This document shows, piece by piece, positions 1-6,725 of a DNA stretch of 34,910 nt. Source of the DNA: JBOHTO01 sp050733695 (GTDB lineage Bacteria; Gemmatimonadota; Gemmatimonadetes; Gemmatimonadales; Gemmatimonadaceae); assembly GCA_050733695.1 (NCBI GenBank), contig JBOHTO010000016.1, forward strand, positions 1 to 34,910, given 5' to 3'. Below the pieces are notes generated by a model, which did not search any database, was not told the DNA's origin, and was given only the letters and a program-made list of their open reading frames with translations. Both the position numbers and the translations under genes were made by a program. How positions within the stretch are numbered: position 1 is the stretch's first letter; each line of letters begins with the position of its first letter.

Positions 1-497
1 TGAAGCGATCCAGCGGCGCTCTCTGAATTCGGCGATGTGATCAGCGCTTCGGAACCGGGCGCTCCCACCGCGGCTCGACCGTGAATCGACCTGGAATCGC
101 CGACAGCATCGCCGACAGCATCGCCGATCCGGGCGTCAACCCCGTCGACAGCACGCGTCGATGCTGCCGGCAAGGCGTCAGCCGGCCACCCACCCGTCGC
201 GACAGCCTCGGGGCTGCCGCCGTTCCGCGGAAGAACACGCGGCAGGACAGCGAGAGCAGGATGGCTCCAGACTGGCAGGACCAAGGCCAGGAGCGGAAGG
301 ACGAGCACGGAGACGAGGGCGATGACCCACGCCAGATGCCGCGCAGCAGCGGAGCGTCTGCGAAGCGCGAGCGAGACCAGTGCGGCCGCCACCAGAATCA
401 CCGTGCCCTTCATGAGAAGCTCGGCCACGATCGTTCCGCCGGACTCGAGCGACAACCTGCTGGACTGAAGCGACAGGATGAGCGTGTCGATGATCAT
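1..497 (-). CDS. M56/BlaR1-type membrane sensor protease, N-terminal part (runs off left edge)
   Basis: The frame is open from the ATG at 497 to the window edge, giving 165 residues without a stop. Two hydrophobic segments are visible, at about residues 22-45 and 53-76. The second, with the RHLAWVIALVS motif followed by a proline/leucine-rich helix, is typical of the N-terminus of M56 (BlaR1/MecR1) peptidases. A low-complexity Ala/Gly/Asp stretch follows, containing GDAVGDAVGD from a 12-bp DNA repeat. The zinc site (HEXXH) expected in the family would lie beyond the edge and cannot be checked. The ATG overlaps the blaI stop as ATGA, so the two are translationally coupled. In this family the membrane protein senses a signal and triggers inactivation of the BlaI repressor. 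The signal is unknown here, since many M56/BlaI pairs outside Firmicutes are not tied to beta-lactams. Confidence 0.72.
   Translation of the reverse strand, partial: MIIDTLILSLQSSRLSLESGGTIVAELLMKGTVILVAAALVSLALRRRSAAARHLAWVIALVSVLVLPLLALVLPVWSHPALAVLPRVLPRNGGSPEAVATGGWPADALPAASTRAVDGVDARIGDAVGDAVGDSRSIHGRAAVGAPGSEALITSPNSESAAGSL
96..127. repeat. 12-bp tandem repeat inside the BlaR1-like gene
   Basis: The unit atcgccgacagc occurs at 96-107 and 108-119 and then partially at 120-127. On the coding (minus) strand it encodes a Gly-Asp-Ala-Val repeat in the linker after the transmembrane segments. Its length is a multiple of three, so copy-number change would keep frame. Confidence 0.8.
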
Positions 498-910
498 GCT
501 TCTCCCTCCTTCCTGCTGCCGCCTTCGTCATCGGCTCTTGCCTGCTCGATCATCAGCGCGAGGCGATCCAGCTCCGCCTCCGAGAGCGATCCGTCCGCGC
601 CGCCCAGCAGTGCCGCCACCGCCTGTTCCGCGGACCCATCAAAATACGTCGCGAGCAACTGCCGCAGCGCCGACCTTCGCGCACGAGCGCGGTTCACGGT
701 GGCGGAGTAGACGTAGCGGGGTCCGTCCTGCACGTGGCGCACGTGCCCCTTTTCCTCGAGCACCCTGAGCATCGCGCGCACCGCGGAGTAGGACGGGGCA
801 TCGGGCAGCTCGCCGCGGACAGCGGCCGCCGTCACGCGCCCGTTCCGGTAGACTATCGCCATTATCTGCCGCTCCCTGCGGCTGAGCTGGGGCTCGTGCG
901 ACACGGGCAT
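494..910 (-). CDS. BlaI/MecI-family winged-helix repressor
   Basis: The protein has 138 residues, the usual length for BlaI/MecI/CopY repressors. The N-terminal winged helix begins LSRRERQIMAIVYRNG, and AVRAMLRVLEEKGHVRHV is the recognition-helix and wing region. The C-terminal half, including LRQLLATYFDGSAEQAVAALL, is the family's dimerisation and cleavage region. The ATG at 910 is preferred over the in-frame ATG at 988 because GGAGG lies 9 bases before it and because the family's N-terminus fits. It is followed without a gap by the M56 membrane protein gene (ATGA overlap). A perfect 16-bp palindrome lies over the predicted -10 box upstream, so autorepression with relief by the M56 partner is likely. 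Other targets cannot be seen here. Confidence 0.92.
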   Translation of the reverse strand: MPVSHEPQLSRRERQIMAIVYRNGRVTAAAVRGELPDAPSYSAVRAMLRVLEEKGHVRHVQDGPRYVYSATVNRARARRSALRQLLATYFDGSAEQAVAALLGGADGSLSEAELDRLALMIEQARADDEGGSRKEGEA

Positions 911-969
911 TGCTGTCTTCCTCCTTCGCTGTGCCGTTGCCCGAAAGTCCGCGTCCGCGGAGCGGGCGA

Positions 970-989
970 CATGCTGAAAAACCAGCATG
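970..989. promoter_or_regulatory. Inverted repeat in the blaI leader
   Basis: CATGCTG and CAGCATG are separated by 6 bases of A-rich sequence (T-rich on the transcribed strand). They would form a 7-bp stem just after the predicted transcription start of blaI. It could be a second, degenerate repressor site, since it shares the ATGCT half-site, or an mRNA hairpin. Confidence 0.4.
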
Positions 990-990
990 C

Positions 991-1006
991 TGCTAGATAT
1001 CTAGCA
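991..1006. promoter_or_regulatory. Probable BlaI operator (16-bp perfect palindrome)
   Basis: TGCTAGATATCTAGCA reads identically on both strands. BlaI-family operators are short AT-centred palindromes with TAC/GTA- or TAG/CTA-like arms, so the form fits. It lies 81 bp before the blaI ATG and covers the predicted -10 hexamer, placing a bound dimer where it would block RNA polymerase. Confidence 0.72.
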
Positions 1007-1026
1007 TCGGCCCGGCAGCTTCGCAA
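998..1026 (-). promoter_or_regulatory. Candidate sigma-70 promoter of blaI
   Basis: On the minus strand TTGCGA (1026-1021) is followed after exactly 17 bases by TAGATA (1003-998). The -10 box sits inside the palindrome. No other comparably placed pair was seen upstream of blaI. Confidence 0.5.
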
Positions 1027-1080
1027 GACTCCTCTCCGGGCAGCAGCCTCTACGCGCGACGCGTCGTCCTGATTCGATAC

Positions 1081-1096
1081 GGGCGACGGGTCGCCC
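1081..1096 (-). terminator. Hairpin downstream of the deoA-type gene
   Basis: GGGCGA and TCGCCC form a 6-bp GC stem with a 4-base loop, six bases past the phosphorylase stop. No T-run follows on the minus strand, so if it terminates transcription it would not be a classical intrinsic terminator. Confidence 0.3.
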
Positions 1097-1101
1097 CTGA
1101 T

Positions 1102-2436
1102 TCAATCGGCCGTGTAGCGCTCGACGCCCGCCGCGGTGACCCTGTGGGACACGAGTGGCAGGGGTGGCTCGGCTTCATCCGCAATCTCGATCGCCATGCC
1201 GAGCGCGGCGATCCCTTTCCCTGCCCCATCCTCGTCACGGGCAAACACGGTAGCGATCGGTTCGCCGGCCTCGACGATATCGCCCGGCTTGACCGTGATG
1301 ACAAAGCCCACCGCCGGGTCGACCTCATCGTCCATTCTCGACCGCCCACCACCGAGCGCGGTTATCGCCTCACCGACGATGCGCGGCGCCACACCCGCCA
1401 CGAAACCCGCGCGCGGGGCATTGTAAACCTCGCACGCCGCCGCCTGCGGCAGCGCGGCCGGGTCATCCACAACGCCCGGATTCCCGCCCTGCGCCTCGAT
1501 GATCATCTGGAAGCGCTCGGCCGCCCGGCCGGTCCCTATCGCCTGCTCCAGCGCGCGGCGTGCCGCCTGGCGCGATCCCGTGTGACCGGCCAGCAGCAGC
1601 ATCTCGGCGCCCAGCGCATAGGTGACTTCCATGAGATCGGGCGGCCCTTCCCCTTTCAGGGCGAGAATCGCCTCCTCCACCTCGAGCGCGTTGCCGCACG
1701 CGCGCCCCAGCGGGCGGTCCATTGCCGTGAGCAGGGCGACAACGGGGCAACCGTGCCTGGCCCCGAGCTCGATCATCGCCCTTGCGAGCGCGAGACCGGC
1801 GTCCAGCGCCGGCGTGAACGCACCTGCTCCCTGCTTGACATCGAGGACGAGCGCGCTCAACCCTTCCGCGAGCTTCTTGCTCATGATGCTGGCGGCGATG
1901 AGCGGCACCGACGTTACCGTCGCCGTGGCATCGCGCAGCGCGTACATCTTCCGGTCCGCCGGCGCAATCTCGTCGCTCTGGCCGATGAGAGCGCAGCCGA
2001 TGCGTTCAACCTGTGCGCGCACCTCCGCAAGCGAGAGCGCTGTGCGGAAGCCCGGTATCGATTCCAGCTTGTCGAGCGTTCCGCCGGTGTGCCCCAGCCC
2101 TCGACCCGACATCATCGGCACGGCGACGCCCACGGAGGCGACGAGCGGTGCCAGAACGATCGACACCTTGTCGCCAACCCCGCCGGTGGAATGCTTGTCT
2201 GCGCACGGAGCCACCAGTCCCGACAGATCGAGCGAGGCACCACTCGTGAGCATTCCTTCGGTGAGAGCCGCGGTCTCGTCGGGGTCGAGTCCCCTGATGT
2301 ACGCAGCCATCAGAAGGGCGGCCATCTGATAGTCGGGTATCTCGCCGGACGCGTATGCCCGCGTGAGCGTGCGCCACTCCTCCGGCAGGATCCGACCCCC
2401 GTCGCGCTTCCGCTCGATCAGCCGGCGTGCCAACAT
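1102..2436 (-). CDS. deoA: Thymidine/pyrimidine-nucleoside phosphorylase
   Basis: This 444-residue enzyme matches the family's usual 430-440 residues. It would cleave thymidine or other pyrimidine nucleosides with phosphate to the base and (deoxy)ribose-1-phosphate in cytosolic nucleoside salvage. The N-terminal alpha domain carries DKHSTGGVGDK (phosphate binding) and the signature SGRGLGHTGGTLDKLES. The DVKQGAGAF segment and a C-terminal domain of about 100 residues (GDIVEAGEPIATVFA) complete the family architecture. The start at 2436 has GGACGG five bases upstream and begins at the canonical MLARRLIERKRDGG. Whether the enzyme is thymidine-specific (DeoA) or broad (Pdp) cannot be decided by eye. 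It stands alone, divergent from a TPR protein gene. Confidence 0.95.
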   Translation of the reverse strand: MLARRLIERKRDGGRILPEEWRTLTRAYASGEIPDYQMAALLMAAYIRGLDPDETAALTEGMLTSGASLDLSGLVAPCADKHSTGGVGDKVSIVLAPLVASVGVAVPMMSGRGLGHTGGTLDKLESIPGFRTALSLAEVRAQVERIGCALIGQSDEIAPADRKMYALRDATATVTSVPLIAASIMSKKLAEGLSALVLDVKQGAGAFTPALDAGLALARAMIELGARHGCPVVALLTAMDRPLGRACGNALEVEEAILALKGEGPPDLMEVTYALGAEMLLLAGHTGSRQAARRALEQAIGTGRAAERFQMIIEAQGGNPGVVDDPAALPQAAACEVYNAPRAGFVAGVAPRIVGEAITALGGGRSRMDDEVDPAVGFVITVKPGDIVEAGEPIATVFARDEDGAGKGIAALGMAIEIADEAEPPLPLVSHRVTAAGVERYTAD

Positions 2437-2543
2437 TCATCCGTCCGTGGGGTAGATTCAGGTCTGTGGTTCGCGGTTCGCGTCGCTGCACGAGCGCTCC
2501 AGCGCGCCCGACCGGTGACTCATCCCCCCTCTCGGGAGGCGAT

Positions 2544-3305
2544 ATGCTTGTTCGGACGGCGGCGATTGCCGCACTGGTCGTTTTCGCCCGACTCGCGGGC
2601 GCTCAATCTGCGGCAGCGCACGTCTCGCTTGGTGATGGAGCGAGCGAGAGCCTGAACCCGGCCGTCGCTCTCGGTCACTACGAGGCTGCGCTGGCCGCCG
2701 AGTCCGCGAACTACGAGGCGCTCTGGAAGGCCTCGCGCGAGGCCGTGGACCTGGGCGAATTCGAATCCGATGAGGCGAAGCGCACGGCCCTGTTCGCGAA
2801 GGGTGAGCGCCTTGCCCGACAGGCTGTGGAGGCGAATCCCGACGGCGCCGAGGGACATTTCTCGCTGGCGAGGGCCCTCGGACGCACCGCCCTCACGCTC
2901 GGTGTGCGCGATCGCGTGAAGTACGCCACGGAGGTTCGCGATCACGCGCTCACTGCGCTCAGGCTCGAGCCCAACCACGCCGGCGCACTGCACGTGATGG
3001 GCGTGTGGAACGCCGAGGTGATGCGTCTCAGCGGCTTCGAACGATTCTTCGCGCGCAATCTCCTCGGCGGTAAGGTTTTCGGAACGGCGAACTGGTCTGA
3101 CGCTGTGAGCTACATGGAGCGTTCGGTCGCGGCGGACCCTGACCGTCTGACGCATCATCTGGATCTCGCAAGGATCTACGCCGATGTCGACGAGAAGGAG
3201 AAGGCGCGTGCCGAGTACGAATTCGTGATCAGGGCCGAGAGCACAAGCTACAACGATCCGCACTACAAGACGGCGGCCGCGAAGGAGCTGAGCGCTCTCG
3301 ACTGA
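2544..3305 (+). CDS. Exported TPR protein, RMDN-like
   Basis: The protein has 253 residues. An N-terminal signal peptide (MLVRTAAIAALVVFARLAGAQ) points to export. TPR-type helices follow from about residue 25: one around AVALGHYEAALAAESANYEALWKAS, then HFSLARALGRTALTLG, AGALHVMGVWNAEVMRLSG, and a last one around ANWSDAVSYMERSVAADPDRL. The block GGKVFGTANWSDAVSYMERSV with the preceding HVMGVWNAEV resembles the RMDN (regulator of microtubule dynamics) TPR family, found as exported proteins in several bacterial phyla. Its biochemical role there is not established. The ATG at 2544 is preferred to 2427 because GGGAGG lies just upstream and the signal peptide starts there. Confidence 0.8.
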   Translation: MLVRTAAIAALVVFARLAGAQSAAAHVSLGDGASESLNPAVALGHYEAALAAESANYEALWKASREAVDLGEFESDEAKRTALFAKGERLARQAVEANPDGAEGHFSLARALGRTALTLGVRDRVKYATEVRDHALTALRLEPNHAGALHVMGVWNAEVMRLSGFERFFARNLLGGKVFGTANWSDAVSYMERSVAADPDRLTHHLDLARIYADVDEKEKARAEYEFVIRAESTSYNDPHYKTAAAKELSALD

Positions 3306-3376
3306 AGTGGCGGCGGGGTGCAAGGGGGCGCGGCACACGGCACGCGACGCCGCCGAGCCCTTCCCCCACTCCCCAC

Positions 3377-3814
3377 CTACCGCCCCACCGTTCGGCGTCC
3401 GGCCGCGAGGGCGTCCTCGGCTTCCCAGCGGCCGCGACGCGCACTACGGCCGAGGTGGCGTGGACCGCGCCGACGAGCCCACGCCAGCTCATCGCGCAGA
3501 TCCTCCCACGCGTCGCGTGCCCGCGAGCCCGCGCGCCGGGCGCCTCGCGCGATGTCGGTCCGCGTCCCCTCTCCGCTCTGCGGCGCCACGAGCAACGCCA
3601 CGCCCGCCCCTATGGCCAGGCCCACGGCGAGCGCCGAAGCGATGAGGGCGATCCTGCCCCACAGACGGTCCTCGCCGTACGGCGTCCCCGAGGCCTCCGA
3701 GACGAACTCTTGTTCCACCTCGTGATCGTGCATTGCGGGGCGCCTGCGAGCCGCGCCGCCGGAGTTCTGCCGCGAGCGCGTGCGTGTGCCCGTTGTTTCG
3801 TGGACGTCTTGCAT
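3377..3814 (-). CDS. YtxH-like single-pass membrane protein
   Basis: The protein has 145 residues with one transmembrane helix at about residues 53-77 (RIALIASALAVGLAIGAGVALLVAP). It is followed by the PQSGEGTRTDI pattern and an Arg/Ala-rich amphipathic tail, the arrangement of YtxH-domain proteins (stress-associated, function unclear). The start at 3814 is chosen because GAGGAGG lies nine bases upstream. A shorter start at 3733 has no ribosome binding site. It is convergent with the TPR gene and divergent from the response-regulator run. Confidence 0.7.
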   Translation of the reverse strand: MQDVHETTGTRTRSRQNSGGAARRRPAMHDHEVEQEFVSEASGTPYGEDRLWGRIALIASALAVGLAIGAGVALLVAPQSGEGTRTDIARGARRAGSRARDAWEDLRDELAWARRRGPRHLGRSARRGRWEAEDALAAGRRTVGR

Positions 3815-4029
3815 GTTCAGAGGCCTCCTCGTGTTCTGGTAAGGAACTTGCGACTGTGCGGCGATCGAGGCCAGACAGCAGCAGCGGGTGATTCACTTGC
3901 CCTGCATCGGAATCTCAACAGGCATCGTTCCCGACCGCCCGGTTCCGGAAGGCGCTCGGGATATTCGGTCCCCCCTCGGGCCACGAGCCTGCGGGACCAG
4001 CCCAGTTGCACCAAGGTTCGGGAAATCGC

Positions 4030-4419
4030 ATGACGCCCAACGGAAAGACAGTCCTGCTGGTCGAGGACAACGAGGACAACCGCATCGTTTATTCCACGAT
4101 CCTCCGGCATTACGGCTACCGTGTGACCGAAGCACTGAACGGGGAAGATGGGATTGCGAAGGCCCGATCGGAGCGGCCGGATCTGATCCTCATGGACATC
4201 TCGATCCCGATCATCGACGGCTGGGAAGCCACCCAGGTGCTCAAGCACGACCCCGAGACGAACCGCATTCCGATCATCGCGCTCACGGCTCATGCCCTGG
4301 CGTCGGACCGGGAAAAGGCCATGGAGATCGGATGCGACGGATATCTCGCCAAGCCATGCGAGCCACGTGCGGTGGTGGCGGAAGTCGAGCGCTTTCTGGG
4401 GCGTGACAATGGGAGGTGA
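4030..4419 (+). CDS. DivK-like single-domain response regulator
   Basis: This 129-residue stand-alone receiver has the acidic pocket VEDNED near residues 11-16, phosphoacceptor Asp56 (LILMDISIPIIDG), the switch Thr in ALTAHAL and Lys in YLAKPCEP. No output domain is attached. DivK/CheY-like receivers signal by protein-protein contact. The next gene, a REC-GGDEF cyclase, overlaps it by 11 bp, which recalls the DivK-PleD pairing known from Caulobacter. That the two share a histidine kinase is inference, since no kinase gene is present here. The start at 4030 gives the normal receiver N-terminus. The in-frame ATG at 4006 would add eight residues without a clear ribosome binding site. Confidence 0.9.
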   Translation: MTPNGKTVLLVEDNEDNRIVYSTILRHYGYRVTEALNGEDGIAKARSERPDLILMDISIPIIDGWEATQVLKHDPETNRIPIIALTAHALASDREKAMEIGCDGYLAKPCEPRAVVAEVERFLGRDNGR

Positions 4420-5416
4420 TGGCGTCCGTAGTCCGCGGATCCTCATAGTCGACGACCACGAAGACAACATCATCCTGCTGGAGGCGCGGCTCCAGGCCTG
4501 GGGATACGCGACGACAAGCGCGCGGGACGGTGAGAGCGCGATCGCGCTGGTGAAGAAGGGTCCGCCCGACCTGATCCTGCTCGACGTCATGATGCCCAGG
4601 GTCGATGGCTGCGAAGTCGCGCGCCGGATCAAGGGCGATCGCGATCTCCCGTTCATTCCGATCATCATGCAGACCGCACTCGATTCCACCGACCAGAAAG
4701 TCGAGGGACTCGAGGCCGGCGCGGACGACTACGTTACAAAGCCGATCGACTTCGCCGAACTCGAGGCACGCGTCAAATCGATGTTGCGGATCAAGCGGCT
4801 GCAGGATGAATTGGAGCTCGTGTCCAGAACCGACGCGCTGACGAAGGTGGACAACCGGCGCCACATCGAGGAGCGATTGCACGAGATGTTCGAGCATTCG
4901 CAGCGACTCAACGAGCCACTCTCCGCCGTGATGTGCGATCTGGACAGGTTCAAGGCGGTGAACGACACGTACGGACATCAGGCCGGCGATGCTGTGCTGC
5001 GCCAGTTCGCCCGGATCCTCCAGGACTCCGCGCGCGAGATCGACCGCGTGGGCCGCTACGGCGGCGAGGAGTTCACGGTTCTGTTGCCCGGCACGGTACT
5101 GGACGCGGCTGTCACGTTCGCGGAAAGGGTGCGCAAAGACCTGGACGAGCATACATTCACCTTCGCCGGCGGCACGGTGAAGCGTTCGGCCAGCTTCGGC
5201 GTCGCGGGATGGCCGCACCCGCGAGTGACGGGAGCCGAATCCCTCGTCAAGGCGGCGGACGACGCGCTCTACGTTGCGAAGGAGACGGGGCGCAACAGGG
5301 TGGTCCGCTTCGACAGCGAAGAGTTCAACGCGCACACCGGAGCAGGGGGAGGGGAAGCGGACGATGGATCGGACGGAGGCGCCGCAGAACGCAACACGGT
5401 CCGCAGAGCGGGCTGA
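4409..5416 (+). CDS. PleD-like diguanylate cyclase (REC-GGDEF)
   Basis: The protein has 335 residues. A receiver domain (about 8-125) has acidic Asp15/16, phosphoacceptor Asp59 (LILLDVMMPRVDG) and Lys111. The GGDEF domain (about 135-300) has an intact active-site GGEEF at 218-222 and the inhibitory I-site REID at 209-212, spaced five residues upstream as in PleD. It should make cyclic di-GMP when phosphorylated and be product-inhibited. Unlike Caulobacter PleD there is only one receiver domain. The low-complexity C-terminus (GAGGGEADDGSDGGAAER) overlaps the next gene by 53 bp. The ATG at 4409 lies inside the end of the DivK-like gene and gives a standard receiver N-terminus. Confidence 0.92.
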   Translation: MGGDGVRSPRILIVDDHEDNIILLEARLQAWGYATTSARDGESAIALVKKGPPDLILLDVMMPRVDGCEVARRIKGDRDLPFIPIIMQTALDSTDQKVEGLEAGADDYVTKPIDFAELEARVKSMLRIKRLQDELELVSRTDALTKVDNRRHIEERLHEMFEHSQRLNEPLSAVMCDLDRFKAVNDTYGHQAGDAVLRQFARILQDSAREIDRVGRYGGEEFTVLLPGTVLDAAVTFAERVRKDLDEHTFTFAGGTVKRSASFGVAGWPHPRVTGAESLVKAADDALYVAKETGRNRVVRFDSEEFNAHTGAGGGEADDGSDGGAAERNTVRRAG

Positions 5417-6170
5417 GGATATCGAGCGGCTCGAGTCGCGCCTAGCCGAGCTGCAGCGTGAGCGCGACCACCTCGTCGCCGTCGTCGACATCCTCCAGGA
5501 GATCTCCGCCTCCCTGCACTTCGTCGACATCCTGCAGACGATCGCCCGCAAGCTGGGCGAGACGTTCGGCCTCGACCGGTGCTCCATATTTCTGGCCGGT
5601 GAGCGCGAGGAAGTGCGGCTGGTAGCGAGTTACGAGGATCCGCGCATCAGGAACCTGGTGGTCGACCTCAACCGCTATCCCGAACTCAAGCGCGCCTTCG
5701 AATCAGGGGAAACCGTATTCATCCCGGACGCTGCCAACGAGCCGATGTTGCAGAGCGTGAAACACCAGCTCGACCTGCGCAACGTGCGCTCGATAATCGT
5801 GGTGCCGATACGATGGCGGCAGACAGTCATCGGGACGATATTTCTCCGCACGGAACGCGACGCGGTCGCCTTCTCCGACAGCGATGTGCGCTTCTGCCAG
5901 GTGATTGCCTCGCTCACGGCCAAGTCCCTTCGCAACGCGCACAGGTTCGAGGCGATGGTCCGGGCGACCCAGGACGTCAGTCACGCCCAGCGGCGCGCCG
6001 AGCTCCAGCGAATTTCGCTGATCGCGTTCATCAGGCGGCTGCTCGACCGCTACACGAATACGGAAGATCACATGTGGGCCGAGACACTGCTTCCGAAGGC
6101 GTCGGACGAGGAGCTGGAGCGGCTTGTGGGGGTCGCGATACAGGTGCTCGACGAGGAATCCAAGGGCTGA
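5364..6170 (+). CDS. GAF-domain protein with coiled-coil N-terminus
   Basis: The protein has 268 residues. A predicted coiled coil (about 18-48, EDIERLESRLAELQRERDHL) leads into a GAF domain (about 50-200): FGLDRCSIFLAGEREEVRLVASYED, then VRSIIVVPIRWRQTVIGTIFLR, then VRFCQVIASLTAKSLRNA. A helical C-terminal tail of about 65 residues follows. No kinase, cyclase or DNA-binding domain is attached, so it probably works as a sensor or partner subunit. Its ligand is unknown. The start at 5364 lies inside the end of the cyclase gene behind a GGGGGAGGGG purine run, so the receiver, cyclase and GAF proteins are very likely co-translated. A link to c-di-GMP control is inference from this coupling. Confidence 0.87.
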   Translation: MDRTEAPQNATRSAERAEDIERLESRLAELQRERDHLVAVVDILQEISASLHFVDILQTIARKLGETFGLDRCSIFLAGEREEVRLVASYEDPRIRNLVVDLNRYPELKRAFESGETVFIPDAANEPMLQSVKHQLDLRNVRSIIVVPIRWRQTVIGTIFLRTERDAVAFSDSDVRFCQVIASLTAKSLRNAHRFEAMVRATQDVSHAQRRAELQRISLIAFIRRLLDRYTNTEDHMWAETLLPKASDEELERLVGVAIQVLDEESKG

Positions 6171-6185
6171 CACGAGGGGGACGCC

Positions 6186-6710
6186 GTGCTGATAAGCAGG
6201 AAGATGAACGCTGCACTGAATGAACAGATCGGCCACGAGTTCGGCGCATCGCTTCAGTACGTCGCCATCGCGACGTACTTCGATGCCGAGGGGTTGCCGG
6301 CGCTGGCGCGGCATTTCTACCGCCAGGCGACAGAGGAGCGCGACCATGCGATGCGCTTCGTGAAGTTCGTCGTCGATGCCGGCGCCGCGGTCGCGATCCC
6401 CGGCATTCCCGCCCCCAGGCCGACGTTCTCCTCTGCGGAGGAGGCGGTCAAGCTCTCGGTCGACTGGGAGATGAGCGTCACCAGACAGATCAACGGTCTC
6501 ATGGACCAGGCGATCGGCGAGAACGACCACATCTCGCGCAACTTCCTGCAATGGTTCATGGAGGAGCAGCTCGAGGAGATCGCGACGATGGACACGCTGC
6601 TGCGCATGGTGCGCCGTGCCGGGGAGCAGGGACTCATGTTCGTGGAGAACTACCTCTCACAGGGGAGCAGCGGGCCGAAGCTGGAAGCGGAAACCAGCCC
6701 ATCGGAGTGA
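6186..6710 (+). CDS. Ferritin-like iron-storage protein
   Basis: This 174-residue four-helix protein has the length and helix order of bacterial ferritin (FtnA). Ferroxidase-type residues are visible in NEQIGHEFGASLQYVA (Glu in helix A), EERDHAMRFVKF (ExxH in helix B), TRQINGLMDQAIGENDH (helix C) and QWFMEEQLEEIATM (QxxE in helix D). It would oxidise and store iron in the cytosol. The GTG at 6186 follows GAGGGGG by five bases. An ATG at 6204 is the alternative. It follows the GAF gene after 15 bp and precedes ligA by 15 bp, so it probably belongs to the same transcript, though no functional link to c-di-GMP signalling is evident. Confidence 0.88.
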   Translation: MLISRKMNAALNEQIGHEFGASLQYVAIATYFDAEGLPALARHFYRQATEERDHAMRFVKFVVDAGAAVAIPGIPAPRPTFSSAEEAVKLSVDWEMSVTRQINGLMDQAIGENDHISRNFLQWFMEEQLEEIATMDTLLRMVRRAGEQGLMFVENYLSQGSSGPKLEAETSPSE

Positions 6711-6725
6711 TTCGGGCGTACGCGC

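Noticed and set aside
494..988. Longer blaI starting at 988
   Set aside because: Would include the leader hairpin in the coding region; the ATG at 910 has GGAGG and fits the family's N-terminus.
1144..2655. 503-codon open frame on the plus strand
   Set aside because: It is antisense to the deoA-type gene, which has full family motifs. The antisense protein is Arg/His-rich without recognisable domains.
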